A stretch of 32,362 bases of DNA from CAYJHC01 sp964369465 (GCA_964369465.1 CAYJEX010000015.1:1-32362); one strand, 5' to 3'. Positions 7,974 to 16,297 are shown, counted from the first letter of the stretch. Notes: generated from the letters alone by a model not told the origin. Numbers and translations are program-made.

Positions 7974-9482
7974 CTACTTTACCATAGTCCCTTTTTCCAA
8001 GAAATTATTGTGCCACGAAAGGGCTTCGGTTAAAATATGAGGCGTTTGTAAAGGTCCGCTTTTACAAGCTCTGTTATAGTAATCAAGTAGTTGTTCTTTG
8101 TAATCAGGGTGAACGCAGTTTTCGATTATCAACAGAGCTCTCTCTTTAGGACTCAATCCTCTTAAATCAGCATAGCCTTGCTCTGTAACAACAACCATAA
8201 CATCATGCTCTGTATGGTCAACATGTGAAACCATAGGAACTATTGATGATATTTTACCATCTTTTGCTGTTGAAGGGGTACTAAAAATTGAAATGTATGC
8301 ATTTCTTGCAAAGTCTCCCGAACCACCGATTCCATTCATAAGCTTAGAACCCATGATATGAGTTGAATTAACGTTTCCGTAAATATCAAATTCTATAGCT
8401 GTGTTCATAGCAATTACTCCAAGTCGCCTAGCTATCTCAGGGTTATTGCTAATTTCTTGAGGTCTTAGTATTATTTTATCTTTAAAAAACTCAATTTCTT
8501 CTTCGAACTTTTCTAATGCTTCTGGAGAAGGTGAAATTGAAGTGGTTGAAGCTAAAACAGCTTTTTTGCTACGCAAAAGGTCTAGCATAGAATCTTGAAC
8601 TACTTCCGTATAACAAGTTAAGTTTTCAAAACTAGAATCACAAAGTCCATATAATACAGCATTTGCAACACTACCCACACCTGATTGAAGAGGGAGTAAG
8701 TTATTCGTTAATCTACCTGCTTTAACTTCGCCTTCAAGAAACTTCAAAATATTATTTGATATTTTTTTTGAATCTTCATCGACTTCTCCTAAAGATCTAG
8801 TTTTGTCTTGCATTTCCGTAATTACGATGGCAGAAATTTTATCAAAACCACATTCAATATAAGGCGTGCCTATTCTATCTGAAGGAGAGTATATTGGAAT
8901 CGCTTTTCTATGAGGGGGATTTTCAGGTAAGTAAATATCCGCCATTCCTTCAAGCGAAAGTGGTTTTAATGTGTTGATTTCTACGATTACTTGTTTTGCA
9001 TTTTTTACAAAAGAAGGGGAGTTTCCAATTCCAATAGTTGGAATTATGTTTCCATCTTCTGTGATTGCAACAGCTTCAATTATAGCCACATCAATGCTTG
9101 GAATAAAATTGTAATTTACATATTGAGTAGAATGAGAGAGATGCATATCTAAGTATTCTATTTCTCCAGCATTAATGCTATTTCTAAGAGAAGCATTAGT
9201 GTGATAAGGAAGCCTTTTCTTCAATATTCCAGCTTCGGTCCAAGCTCCATCTATTTCGGGCCCCAGTGAAGCTCCTGAATACAATGTTAAATTTAATTTT
9301 TCTCCATTATGGCCTCTATCTGCTATTGCAAGAGGAACTGCTTTAGGATACCCAGATGGAGTGAATCCGCTAACTCCAATAATCATGTCTTTTTCTATTT
9401 TTTTTGCAGCTTCTTCTGCGCTAGTAATGAGGCTTTTCGCTTTATCAGATCTTATTCTGTTTTCTAAGATTTTATCTTTCAT
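7974..9482 (-). CDS. cat1: Cat1-like succinyl-CoA:acetate-type CoA-transferase
   Basis: A 502-residue family I CoA-transferase / acetyl-CoA hydrolase. It would move CoA from an acyl-CoA such as acetyl-CoA to succinate. The glutamate expected to carry the CoA thioester is E293 in CYTEVVQDSM. The oxyanion and substrate region GNVNSTHIMGSKLMNGIGG and the motif GSGDFARNA are intact. Long stretches such as GVSGFTPSGYPKAVP and HVDHTEHDVMVVVTEQGYADLRG (the latter over about 418-440) match my memory of C. kluyveri Cat1; the N-terminal extension of that enzyme is absent here. It starts 12 bases after the transporter gene, so both share one message. Cytosolic. Confidence 0.88.
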   Translation of the reverse strand: MKDKILENRIRSDKAKSLITSAEEAAKKIEKDMIIGVSGFTPSGYPKAVPLAIADRGHNGEKLNLTLYSGASLGPEIDGAWTEAGILKKRLPYHTNASLRNSINAGEIEYLDMHLSHSTQYVNYNFIPSIDVAIIEAVAITEDGNIIPTIGIGNSPSFVKNAKQVIVEINTLKPLSLEGMADIYLPENPPHRKAIPIYSPSDRIGTPYIECGFDKISAIVITEMQDKTRSLGEVDEDSKKISNNILKFLEGEVKAGRLTNNLLPLQSGVGSVANAVLYGLCDSSFENLTCYTEVVQDSMLDLLRSKKAVLASTTSISPSPEALEKFEEEIEFFKDKIILRPQEISNNPEIARRLGVIAMNTAIEFDIYGNVNSTHIMGSKLMNGIGGSGDFARNAYISIFSTPSTAKDGKISSIVPMVSHVDHTEHDVMVVVTEQGYADLRGLSPKERALLIIENCVHPDYKEQLLDYYNRACKSGPLQTPHILTEALSWHNNFLEKGTMVK

Positions 9483-9494
9483 ATTTTCCTCCGT

Positions 9495-10877
9495 TTATAA
9501 TAAAGGTAATTTGTGCAATACTATTGTAAAGATTATCATTCCAAGTAACGCAAATGGGTATGTTGCGCCATATCCAGCCGCAGGGTCGTCGCTATCTAAT
9601 GCATCTATAGCCGCGCCTAATCCAGGCGTAGAAGTCATCCCTCCACAAATCGCGCCCGAAAGCATAATCCAATTTAATTTAAAAACATATCTACCCAATA
9701 CAAATGCAACTAACATTGCAATGATACCTATTCCTAATGAAACTAGAGCTAATGAAATACCAGAACCAAATATTGCTTCAAAGGTTCTGAACCCATATTT
9801 TAATCCTACAATAGCTAAGAAGAAAGCCAATCCAATTTCTCTAATTACAGCTAATGTTTTTGGGTCCATTCTAAAAGACATTCCACCGATTTTGCCTATG
9901 TATCCTAATACAAGTCCCATTATTAGAACACCGCCAGTAGCTCCTAAGCTAAAGTAACCCAAAGGACCCATATATATCTCAATATTTCCAACCAAATATC
10001 CTATGAAACAAGTCATTGCAAATGCAGCGATAGAAAATGGAGTTGTAGGAATTTCTTTTTTGTTGCTAGTAAGCTCTTTTGCTTGTGACATTTCTTCTGC
10101 AAATCTTTTCTTTTCTTTATTAATGTCCATTCTAAATATTTTGTCAAAAAAGTTCACAGCGAAAATTACTATTATTACACCAAAAGGATATCCTATAGCG
10201 TGACCTATTCCTACGCCCGCTGTTGCATTGTTTATATACGTAGTTTTTTGGTCTTCTGTAAGAGTTGTTGTGTTTTCGAGCGTAAGAGAATTATCGTCGA
10301 TTATTTCCAACACCATTTCTTTATCTGTAGTCGAGAGATTTTCATAATTATTCGCATAATCTGTTGCATGTACTTCGGCTGTCTCTATTGCAGAGCCTAA
10401 TCCAGGAGAACTTGTTAATGCGCCTGTGTAAACTCCTGCGACTTCGTAAGGATTACTATTTGGAAGTAATGCTGTTGCGGCATATGTTGCACCAGCTCCG
10501 ATGAATGTAACAACAAAACCTATTATTATAAAAGTTTTTCCGTATTTCTTCAAAACTGCGCCCATATCTTTTGCAGCCAAAAGTCCCACTGCTGCAACAA
10601 AAAAGATTAAAGATGCGTTGAAAAAATAAGTATGTATTATACCGTTATCTAACATTGTTGTTACAGCTTCGTATCCCTCTGTGCTGGGACCATTTTCTAA
10701 TATTTTGTTGCCAAGAGTGTAGATTCCCCAACCTACTAGTAGTCCAGTGAATAGTGTTCCTGATGTACCAAAGCTGAATTTGCCAAATTTGACTTTTCCA
10801 AAAAGAAGTCCTGTGGCAACAGCTACAAACATTAGTACAAATGGGTCTGTTAATATTCCAATAAAATCAAATTTCAT
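9495..10877 (-). CDS. AspT/YidE-type transporter, probable succinate or dicarboxylate carrier
   Basis: A 460-residue membrane protein with two homologous halves, each bearing a signature: GALTSSPGLGSA (first half) and GGMTSTPGLGAA (second half). These mark the AspT/YidE/YbjL antiporter duplication family, which includes aspartate-alanine exchangers and succinate exporters. Most long members carry central TrkA_C domains. Here the centre is only a roughly 70-residue acidic loop (ATDYANNYENLSTTDKEM). The ATG at 10877 is chosen over one 14 codons upstream because the ribosome site AGCAGGTG fits it. It is first in the operon with Cat1- and SucD-like genes, so succinate uptake or exchange is the likely task. 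A comparable gene lies beside the succinate genes of Clostridioides difficile, as I recall. Confidence 0.8.
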   Translation of the reverse strand: MKFDFIGILTDPFVLMFVAVATGLLFGKVKFGKFSFGTSGTLFTGLLVGWGIYTLGNKILENGPSTEGYEAVTTMLDNGIIHTYFFNASLIFFVAAVGLLAAKDMGAVLKKYGKTFIIIGFVVTFIGAGATYAATALLPNSNPYEVAGVYTGALTSSPGLGSAIETAEVHATDYANNYENLSTTDKEMVLEIIDDNSLTLENTTTLTEDQKTTYINNATAGVGIGHAIGYPFGVIIVIFAVNFFDKIFRMDINKEKKRFAEEMSQAKELTSNKKEIPTTPFSIAAFAMTCFIGYLVGNIEIYMGPLGYFSLGATGGVLIMGLVLGYIGKIGGMSFRMDPKTLAVIREIGLAFFLAIVGLKYGFRTFEAIFGSGISLALVSLGIGIIAMLVAFVLGRYVFKLNWIMLSGAICGGMTSTPGLGAAIDALDSDDPAAGYGATYPFALLGMIIFTIVLHKLPLL

Positions 10878-10920
10878 GAAACACCTGCTTTCTTTAAATA
10901 ATATAATGAGGTCATACATA

Positions 10921-10938
10921 TTGTTATATATTTAACAA
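10921..10938 (-). promoter_or_regulatory. Rex (NADH-sensing repressor) operator
   Basis: TTGTTATATATTTAACAA matches the clostridial Rex consensus TTGTTAA-N4-TTAACAA at 13 of 14 defined positions. It lies 43 bases upstream of the transporter ATG. Candidate hexamers on the minus strand overlap or abut it (TTGTTA with TATGAC at 16 bases, or ATAACA with TATATT at 16 bases). A bound Rex dimer would block initiation until NADH rises. Confidence 0.75.
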
Positions 10939-10943
10939 ATTGT

Positions 10944-10996
10944 ATAAAAAAAAATAGTTCCTTTATGTAATCATAGTATAGCATGTAAGGAACTAT
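10944..10996 (-). terminator. Intrinsic terminator of the PH-domain operon
   Basis: On the minus strand ATAGTTCCTT pairs with AAGGAACTAT (plus coordinates 10987-10996 and 10954-10963) around a 23-base loop. A run of about nine T follows (10945-10953). It insulates the Rex-controlled operon from the genes at 11069-13168. Confidence 0.8.
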
Positions 10997-11068
10997 GTCA
11001 ATATAAAATTGTTAAATTTTTGATTATATACAAGATGAAATAGTTTTGTATTGCGAAAAAACAAAAAA

Positions 11069-12607
11069 TTAATGTTTTAATGTGCTGGATAATTTCACAA
11101 AATCGCTCTGCCTGAAGTTCTTGGCGGTTAATCTAGAACTTCCAATTGGCCCAAAAAACTGTATTACAAGATGACCTATATTATGCCTAATTTTTGTTGC
11201 GGTCGTTTTGAATGTTGCTGTCTCAATTAAATCGATTTTTAAATGAGTTATTTCTTTTCCAAAACCACTTCTTACATGTGAGATAGTTGTTGGTTTGATG
11301 CTTATTTTTTCATTCTTATATCTAAGTATGTATTTGATAAGCTGTAGTAATACTAACAAGTACATAAAAGGCAATGCTGCATATATGTACTTAGAAAGCT
11401 CTAGCTGTACAAATAAAATGTTAGTTGAGATGGTTAATACTAATAGAAATAATATAGGTGAATTAAGAAGGAAGTATTTCAAGGTTTTTTTCCTATTTCT
11501 GTCGAAGTCTGTTTCTATACTTATTTCAGGTAAAAATGAATTTAATAAGTTGACAATATCATCCTTTCTTCCAATTGGTAAAAAGAAAGCGATAGTGCTG
11601 CTGTTATTGGTTGCGTTGTTTCCGTATCCTATTGCATAAACCATTACAGAATAATAACCAAATATTCGCATTAGTAGAGATTGCTTGATTAGGATCCCTG
11701 AAATTTTCTCATTAGTAAGAGAAAATGCTTTTTTGTTGAAGAGACCGTAATTTATATACATTGCACGAGAATCTCTTTTTATTGTGTAGCCTGCGTATTT
11801 GATGAGCGTAAAAATAATAGACAATACCGTCCCAGTTAAATACATTGCAATGATCAAAATTGAAATTAAAATGACTAGGTAAATGGTAAAATTTTCTATC
11901 AAATATGATATGTCAGATTCTGAAAATATAGTTAGAAGTGGTTCTATCACATCATTTGATACGGCTTCTTCTATATATTCTCGGAATATCGCAGGAAGAA
12001 TGCCCATAAGTGAAACAACAGCGGTTATGGGGAGAATCATATAGCCAAGTTTTGATTGTAGTAGGCCGAGAATAAAAATTCTACCAGCAGGAAGCTTTAT
12101 AGAATCGACTACATGAGAAGAGTTCATTTCGACTTTAGGCGTTTCTTCTGTATTTATGTCCAGGGAATCTTTATTGTTTAGAATTGTATTTTTGAAGTGC
12201 AGAGCTTCTTCTTTTTTTAATGCCAATATTACATTTAAATCGTCGGTGCTATCTAATGTTTGGACAGTGGTTTCTACTCTAACTGTTGATACGCGTAGAA
12301 GCTGAAAAAAAAGGCTTTGCGTAATATCAACTGTGGTTATTGTTTCTAATGGAATTTCAATTTTTTTCTTGCTTATAATTCCTTTTCTTACTAAAAATAT
12401 ATCTTTGGTTATTTCGTATGTAGTGGATAAAAATTTGAGTATTTGAAATATTATTGATAGCAGTAGTATGCCAAGAAAGGCTATCGATGAAGTTGAAAAT
12501 TCTTTAATGAAGAATAATGATAATGCTAGAGCAATAATAAATCCCCCATAGTTACTTATAAATTTATTAAAAATTATCAGAAAATTACCGCGTTTAGGTC
12601 CAAACAT
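11069..12607 (-). CDS. YdbT-like membrane protein with bacterial PH (bPH2) domains
   Basis: A 512-residue membrane protein with several hydrophobic helices and repeated bPH2 domains. The first is near residues 60-140 (DIFLVRKGIISKKKIEIP, then TVDITQSLFFQLLRVSTVRV), the second near 270-345 (YINYGLFNKKAFSL, GILIKQSLLMRIFGYYSV) and the third near 430-505. This layout is that of Bacillus YdbT. It starts 6 bases after the YdbS-like gene, the standard pairing. Known: in Bacillus the YdbS-YdbT pair contributes to resistance against a membrane-active bacteriocin. Here that is only an inference. The molecular function of the domains is unclear. Confidence 0.82.
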   Translation of the reverse strand: MFGPKRGNFLIIFNKFISNYGGFIIALALSLFFIKEFSTSSIAFLGILLLSIIFQILKFLSTTYEITKDIFLVRKGIISKKKIEIPLETITTVDITQSLFFQLLRVSTVRVETTVQTLDSTDDLNVILALKKEEALHFKNTILNNKDSLDINTEETPKVEMNSSHVVDSIKLPAGRIFILGLLQSKLGYMILPITAVVSLMGILPAIFREYIEEAVSNDVIEPLLTIFSESDISYLIENFTIYLVILISILIIAMYLTGTVLSIIFTLIKYAGYTIKRDSRAMYINYGLFNKKAFSLTNEKISGILIKQSLLMRIFGYYSVMVYAIGYGNNATNNSSTIAFFLPIGRKDDIVNLLNSFLPEISIETDFDRNRKKTLKYFLLNSPILFLLVLTISTNILFVQLELSKYIYAALPFMYLLVLLQLIKYILRYKNEKISIKPTTISHVRSGFGKEITHLKIDLIETATFKTTATKIRHNIGHLVIQFFGPIGSSRLTAKNFRQSDFVKLSSTLKH

Positions 12608-12613
12608 TCTTAA

Positions 12614-13168
12614 TTACCTATTTCCTTTCGTTAAAGTGGAAATACGTTCTCTCTCTAAAAGTCTATTTTTTAGTAATTCGGAAATTTCTCTACATACTTC
12701 ATCTTTTAGTCCTATTATTTCAAAAGTGCCACTTGCTGTACTCATTGATATAGATGATAGCCCACAAATTTTGTATATAGGTCCTTGCGTTGTAGTGATA
12801 TGTTGTAGTCTAATTATTGGGATGCTGTATATTTTAATAAAGAAAAGGCCTTTGCGAAATTCAACCTTGTCGTCGCTAATAAAGTATCCCCAGCGTTTGT
12901 ATTCTATTGTTGGAAAAACAAAGATGTATAACATGATAATAGAAATGATTACTATTGTTATAATTTTCAATATTTCAAATATATTAGGTGGAATTACAAT
13001 GAAAGAAATTTCAAAGTATGGAAGAACATAGTAAGGAATAGCTAAAATTGCTAGAAATACAAGTAAAAATACAAACCTACCAATACGCCAAGCTCTCTTT
13101 GCTTTTTTATCGATCGATTTGTAAGTAAAATTTCCATCTGAAGTGTGTTCTAAATTGCTAATTTGCAT
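12614..13168 (-). CDS. YdbS-like membrane protein with bPH2 domain
   Basis: A 184-residue protein with two N-terminal membrane helices (about residues 29-85) followed by one bPH2 domain (about 93-175). The domain shows the typical order: YKRWGYFISDDKVEFRKGLF, IPIIRLQHITTTQGPIYK, GLSSISMSTASGTFEI. This is the YdbS half of the YdbS/YdbT pair; the partner follows at once. The start has an AAGGAGAA ribosome site. A promoter at 13229-13257 points toward it. Function inferred from the family: a membrane complex affecting envelope stress or bacteriocin tolerance. Confidence 0.82.
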   Translation of the reverse strand: MQISNLEHTSDGNFTYKSIDKKAKRAWRIGRFVFLLVFLAILAIPYYVLPYFEISFIVIPPNIFEILKIITIVIISIIMLYIFVFPTIEYKRWGYFISDDKVEFRKGLFFIKIYSIPIIRLQHITTTQGPIYKICGLSSISMSTASGTFEIIGLKDEVCREISELLKNRLLERERISTLTKGNR

Positions 13169-13228
13169 GAAGGTTCTCCTTATTTTATAAAATTTTTGTT
13201 TGATGTTTTTTTAACATTGTTCTACAAT

Positions 13229-13257
13229 ATTTTATCATAAAAAATGCATTAAACCAA
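13229..13257 (-). promoter_or_regulatory. Promoter of the YdbS/YdbT-like operon
   Basis: On the minus strand TTGGTT (13252-13257), a 17-base spacer and TAAAAT (13229-13234) lie about 60 bases ahead of the start at 13168. The pattern is sigma-A-like rather than sigma-W-like, in contrast to Bacillus ydbST, which belongs to the sigma-W regulon. Confidence 0.5.
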
Positions 13258-13341
13258 GGCGGTGCGTATGAAATATATGGTGCATACTTAAAGGATACAT
13301 GTCTTGTATTGTGTATTCTTTGCAAAATAATTGTTAAGGAA

Positions 13342-13376
13342 TGTACAATGAAATAAATATGTGTTAAAATTGTACA
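13342..13376. promoter_or_regulatory. Inverted repeat upstream of the EAL gene
   Basis: TGTACAAT (13342-13349) and ATTGTACA (13369-13376) form 8-base arms around a 19-base spacer. They lie 74 bases ahead of the EAL start. A TTGACA at about 13407 and the AAGGAG ribosome site follow, but no clear -10 partner is visible. A possible operator or a loop-forming element. Confidence 0.35.
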
Positions 13377-13449
13377 AAAGAGTGTATATGATTTAACTGT
13401 ATTATTGACATACACACCAAGAGAAATTTGTTTGTTTTAAGGAGAAGTA

Positions 13450-15378
13450 ATGGAATACGTATATTCATATGAACTTTGTGCACTTTTGTTTTTATTTATA
13501 GTCGTGGGGGTCTTTTTTTCAAAAAAACAATTTCCGACAACAGCAAATAAATTTTTTGCAGTAATAGTTATTTGTGGATTTGCTCATATTAGCCTTGATA
13601 TGCTCAGTGCATGGATGATTGAACATGTAATGGACATTTCATTCGTATACGTACAAACAGTATGTGCGACATTCTATTCGTTACAGATGATGTTTCCGCT
13701 AGGTCTTCTTTATTACGTTTCCTTAATTGCTGGATGGAAAGGGAAGGCGAGAAATATTTCACATTGGCTTCTCATTGTGCCATGCTTTATGCTTCAAGCT
13801 GCACTTTCAACAAATCCGTGGACAGAACTGTTCTTTTATGTAGACCCGGTGACGGAATACACTAGAGGGCCGTGGTTCAACTTATTTTATATTATGACAG
13901 CAATTTATTTAATACTTACTGTTGTTGCAGTTTTTGTATTTAGAAAATCACTAAAACCTCTTCAAATTGCAACGGTGTTGTCTGCAATAGTCGTGATTGT
14001 TGCTGCAGTATCGATACAGTATGCTTTCCCAGAATATCTGCTTACAGGTGTTGCTGTTGCAATTTGTATAGTTATGATGTATTTGATAATACAAAATCCT
14101 GAGGATATGTTAGATGCTGTTACGGGGATTTTTAATAAAGAAGCGCTTGATGTCTTCATGAGTACGCAAGTTTTGAAAAAGAAAGAGTATGGAATTATTG
14201 TTTTTGATGCTCCTGAACTTTTGAAAATCGGTAGTTTTTTAGGTGCGGAAGCGGTGAAAGAACTTGCATGTAAGATAGGAGACTTTTTGACGGCTATGGC
14301 TGGTAAAGACGCTTGGGTCTTTAGAGAATCAAACAATGTATTTTTGATAGTATTAAAAAACGATGATAAATTTGAAGAAGTGTATAGCAAAATATATGAA
14401 ACTTGCAAGGGAAATAATATATGGAAAGTTAGAGATGAAGAATTAGTATTAGATATTCACTTAACACGAGTTCGTGAGATTGGAGAAATATCAAATATTG
14501 AAAACTTAATGATGATAATTAATGAGAATATTCCTTCGCACTCAGCAAATACGGAAGTATATTCTATTGACCTTGATAGCGAAGCAATAAGTTTAGTTAA
14601 TAGGAAAATAAAAATTGAAGATGCACTTACTAGAGGTTTGAGTGAAGGAAATTTCGAAATATATTATCAGCCTATTTTCTCGACGAAGGATCAAAAGTTT
14701 ACGCATGCAGAAGCATTGCTTAGGATTACAGACCCAGAGTTAGGGGAAATTTCTCCTTCGGAATTCATTCCAATTGCCGAAAACTGTGGATTGATATTTG
14801 AAATAGATGAAATGGTTATTTCTAATGTATGTAAATTCATTGCTAAACATGATATTAATAGCGAATTCGGATTGAAACAAATTGAAGTAAATATTTCGGG
14901 GGCAGAGTTTATTAGAAAAGATCTTGCAGAAACTATTTCAGAAGTAATAGATAGCTATAGTGTAAATGCAGAGCAAATATGTATTGAACTGACTGAGACT
15001 GTAGCAACAACATCTTTTGATTCGTTTAGAGAGAGTGCAAGGGAAATGCGTAGAAAAGGATTTACATTTGCTCTAGATGACTATGGAACTGGATACGCTA
15101 ATATATCGCAACTTGCAAGACTTAAATTTGAAATAGTAAAAATAGATAGAAGTATGTTAGTGGCACACTTTGAAAATGAAAAGAGTGCAATAATATTCGA
15201 ATACATTGTGAACATGCTAAAAAGCCTTGGATTGACTGTTGTGGTAGAAGGAGCGGAAGAGCAAGATCAAATAGATCTTTTAACAAATCTGGAAGTAGAT
15301 TTAATACAAGGGTATTATTATAGTAGACCGCTCCGAGAGAGTGATTTTAAAAAATTCCTTATGAAGTATAATTTTTAA
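13450..15378 (+). CDS. Membrane-bound c-di-GMP phosphodiesterase (EAL) with degenerate GGDEF
   Basis: A 642-residue protein. Residues 1-215 hold about seven membrane helices. A GGDEF-like domain follows (about 222-365), opening MLDAVTGIFNKEAL, but its signature site reads RESNNVF where active cyclases have GGDEF or GGEEF. It should not make c-di-GMP. The C-terminal EAL domain (about 380-640) keeps the active residues: EALLR (E421), NIS, ELTET, DDYGTGYAN (D543, D544), K564, VEG (E600) and QGYYY (Q620). Degradation of c-di-GMP to pGpG at the membrane is predicted. It has its own terminator and lies 212 bases before the pilus operon, so control of surface appendages is a reasonable inference. 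Confidence 0.88.
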   Translation: MEYVYSYELCALLFLFIVVGVFFSKKQFPTTANKFFAVIVICGFAHISLDMLSAWMIEHVMDISFVYVQTVCATFYSLQMMFPLGLLYYVSLIAGWKGKARNISHWLLIVPCFMLQAALSTNPWTELFFYVDPVTEYTRGPWFNLFYIMTAIYLILTVVAVFVFRKSLKPLQIATVLSAIVVIVAAVSIQYAFPEYLLTGVAVAICIVMMYLIIQNPEDMLDAVTGIFNKEALDVFMSTQVLKKKEYGIIVFDAPELLKIGSFLGAEAVKELACKIGDFLTAMAGKDAWVFRESNNVFLIVLKNDDKFEEVYSKIYETCKGNNIWKVRDEELVLDIHLTRVREIGEISNIENLMMIINENIPSHSANTEVYSIDLDSEAISLVNRKIKIEDALTRGLSEGNFEIYYQPIFSTKDQKFTHAEALLRITDPELGEISPSEFIPIAENCGLIFEIDEMVISNVCKFIAKHDINSEFGLKQIEVNISGAEFIRKDLAETISEVIDSYSVNAEQICIELTETVATTSFDSFRESAREMRRKGFTFALDDYGTGYANISQLARLKFEIVKIDRSMLVAHFENEKSAIIFEYIVNMLKSLGLTVVVEGAEEQDQIDLLTNLEVDLIQGYYYSRPLRESDFKKFLMKYNF

Positions 15379-15401
15379 GATACGCAATTAAAATAAAAAG
15401 G

Positions 15402-15436
15402 ACCCCACTATGATGTATGTCATAGTGGGGTTTTTA
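15402..15436 (+). terminator. Intrinsic terminator after the EAL gene
   Basis: A perfect 12-base stem, ACCCCACTATGA (15402-15413) with TCATAGTGGGGT (15420-15431), around a 6-base loop and followed by T-rich DNA. It separates the EAL gene from the pilus operon. Confidence 0.9.
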
Positions 15437-15491
15437 ATTTTTGTATGAAAATAAACTCATGTTATGTTCTAGAAGGGACAGCACAACCATC

Positions 15492-15512
15492 AAATGTAAA
15501 AAAATTACATTT
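15492..15512. promoter_or_regulatory. Inverted repeat ahead of the pilus promoter
   Basis: AAATGTAA (15492-15499) and TTACATTT (15505-15512) flank five A. The site ends 13 bases before the -35 of the pilus operon. It shares a TGTAA/TTACA core with the longer inverted repeat at 15546-15571, which suggests one regulator with two sites. Confidence 0.45.
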
Positions 15513-15525
15513 TCTCCGAAAAGGG

Positions 15526-15571
15526 TTGACACTAAAAGTAAATAATTGTAAAATATGGATATATTTTACAA
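15526..15571 (+). promoter_or_regulatory. Pilus-operon promoter with operator-like inverted repeat
   Basis: TTGACA (15526-15531), exactly 17 bases, then TAAAAT (15549-15554): a near-consensus sigma-A promoter. An inverted repeat with perfect 11-base arms, TTGTAAAATAT (15546-15556) and ATATTTTACAA (15561-15571), covers the -10 and the start point. This is the position of a repressor site. The GTG start lies 20 bases downstream. Confidence 0.75.
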
Positions 15572-15590
15572 TTAAGAAAAGGAGGGACTT

Positions 15591-16286
15591 GTGGAAAAGG
15601 ATATTAAAGATAGGAGAATGAAATTTCCGAATAAAAGGGAGGAACAAAATAATATTGAAACTAAAATATTGGTCAAGAAAAAAGGATACACGGGAATGAC
15701 CATTATACTTTTGCTTATGCTTTTTGTTATATGGGAATTTTGGGGAAGAAGTTATTTGCTTCAAGATACACTACTTGTGCTAAAAAACGATTTGAGAAAA
15801 GGCACTGTAATTCAAGAGGATATGTTAGAGGAAGTCAAACTAGAGAATGCCCCAGAAGGTGTGCTGGTAGAAAATGAACTCGAATATATTGTAGGGAAAA
15901 AAACATTGCAGTATATTCATGCGGGGATTCCTTTGTTCGAGAGTGATTTTATTGAAGCGAATTTAGCGGCAACTGAGCTAACAAAGATGAATATTTTCTC
16001 TATGCCAATGAATTGGTTGGATAGTTATCCTCAAACACTGAGAAAAGGTGATAATGTCGGATTGTATTTAGTCGGAAAGACGGAAAATAACTCACCGGTA
16101 GTTTTGACGAATGTGATTCATGTAAAGGATATTGAAAATAAGGAGATTGTTGGAGGCGGATTACAGAGGCTTACTTCTTCCCCACAAATTGAAAGTATAG
16201 AACTACTGATGACAAACGAGCAGTTAATTCTTTTGACTTCCATGGCGGAATACGGGAACAAGTTTGTTTTAACGTATGAACAGTAA
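15591..16286 (+). CDS. SAF-domain membrane protein, CpaB-like pilus assembly protein
   Basis: A 231-residue protein starting at GTG, fixed by an AGGAGGG ribosome site (15580-15586). The first 35 residues are charged and cytosolic. One membrane helix follows (about 37-56, TIILLLMLFVIWEFWG). Next comes a SAF domain (about 62-125) with LLVLKNDLRKGTVIQEDMLE and the closing IPLFESDFIEANLA. This is the CpaB/RcpC layout of Flp-Tad pilus systems. The rest has no clear motif. It opens the ten-gene pilus operon (11 bases to the next gene). In Gram-negative systems CpaB works with the outer-membrane secretin. Here, with no secretin, it probably acts at or outside the membrane, perhaps touching the cell wall (inference). 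Confidence 0.75.
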   Translation: MEKDIKDRRMKFPNKREEQNNIETKILVKKKGYTGMTIILLLMLFVIWEFWGRSYLLQDTLLVLKNDLRKGTVIQEDMLEEVKLENAPEGVLVENELEYIVGKKTLQYIHAGIPLFESDFIEANLAATELTKMNIFSMPMNWLDSYPQTLRKGDNVGLYLVGKTENNSPVVLTNVIHVKDIENKEIVGGGLQRLTSSPQIESIELLMTNEQLILLTSMAEYGNKFVLTYEQ

Positions 16287-16297
16287 GGAGAGTAGTT

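Noticed and set aside
9361..9957. A 198-codon open frame on the plus strand across the cat1/transporter junction
   Set aside because: It lies opposite two strong minus-strand genes, is rich in Pro, Asn and Ile as expected of an antisense frame, and has no ribosome site.
11009..11026. A second Rex-like site, TTGTTAA followed by ATTTTTGATTA
   Set aside because: Only the left half matches; the right half has three mismatches and it lies upstream of the terminator, not at a promoter.
12636..13031. A 131-codon plus-strand frame inside the YdbS-like gene
   Set aside because: It is antisense to a protein with clear bPH2 motifs and has no ribosome site.
15379..15590. A c-di-GMP riboswitch in front of the pilus operon
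   Set aside because: The stretch is filled by a terminator, a promoter and a 20-base leader. No room or motif for a GEMM-type aptamer is present.
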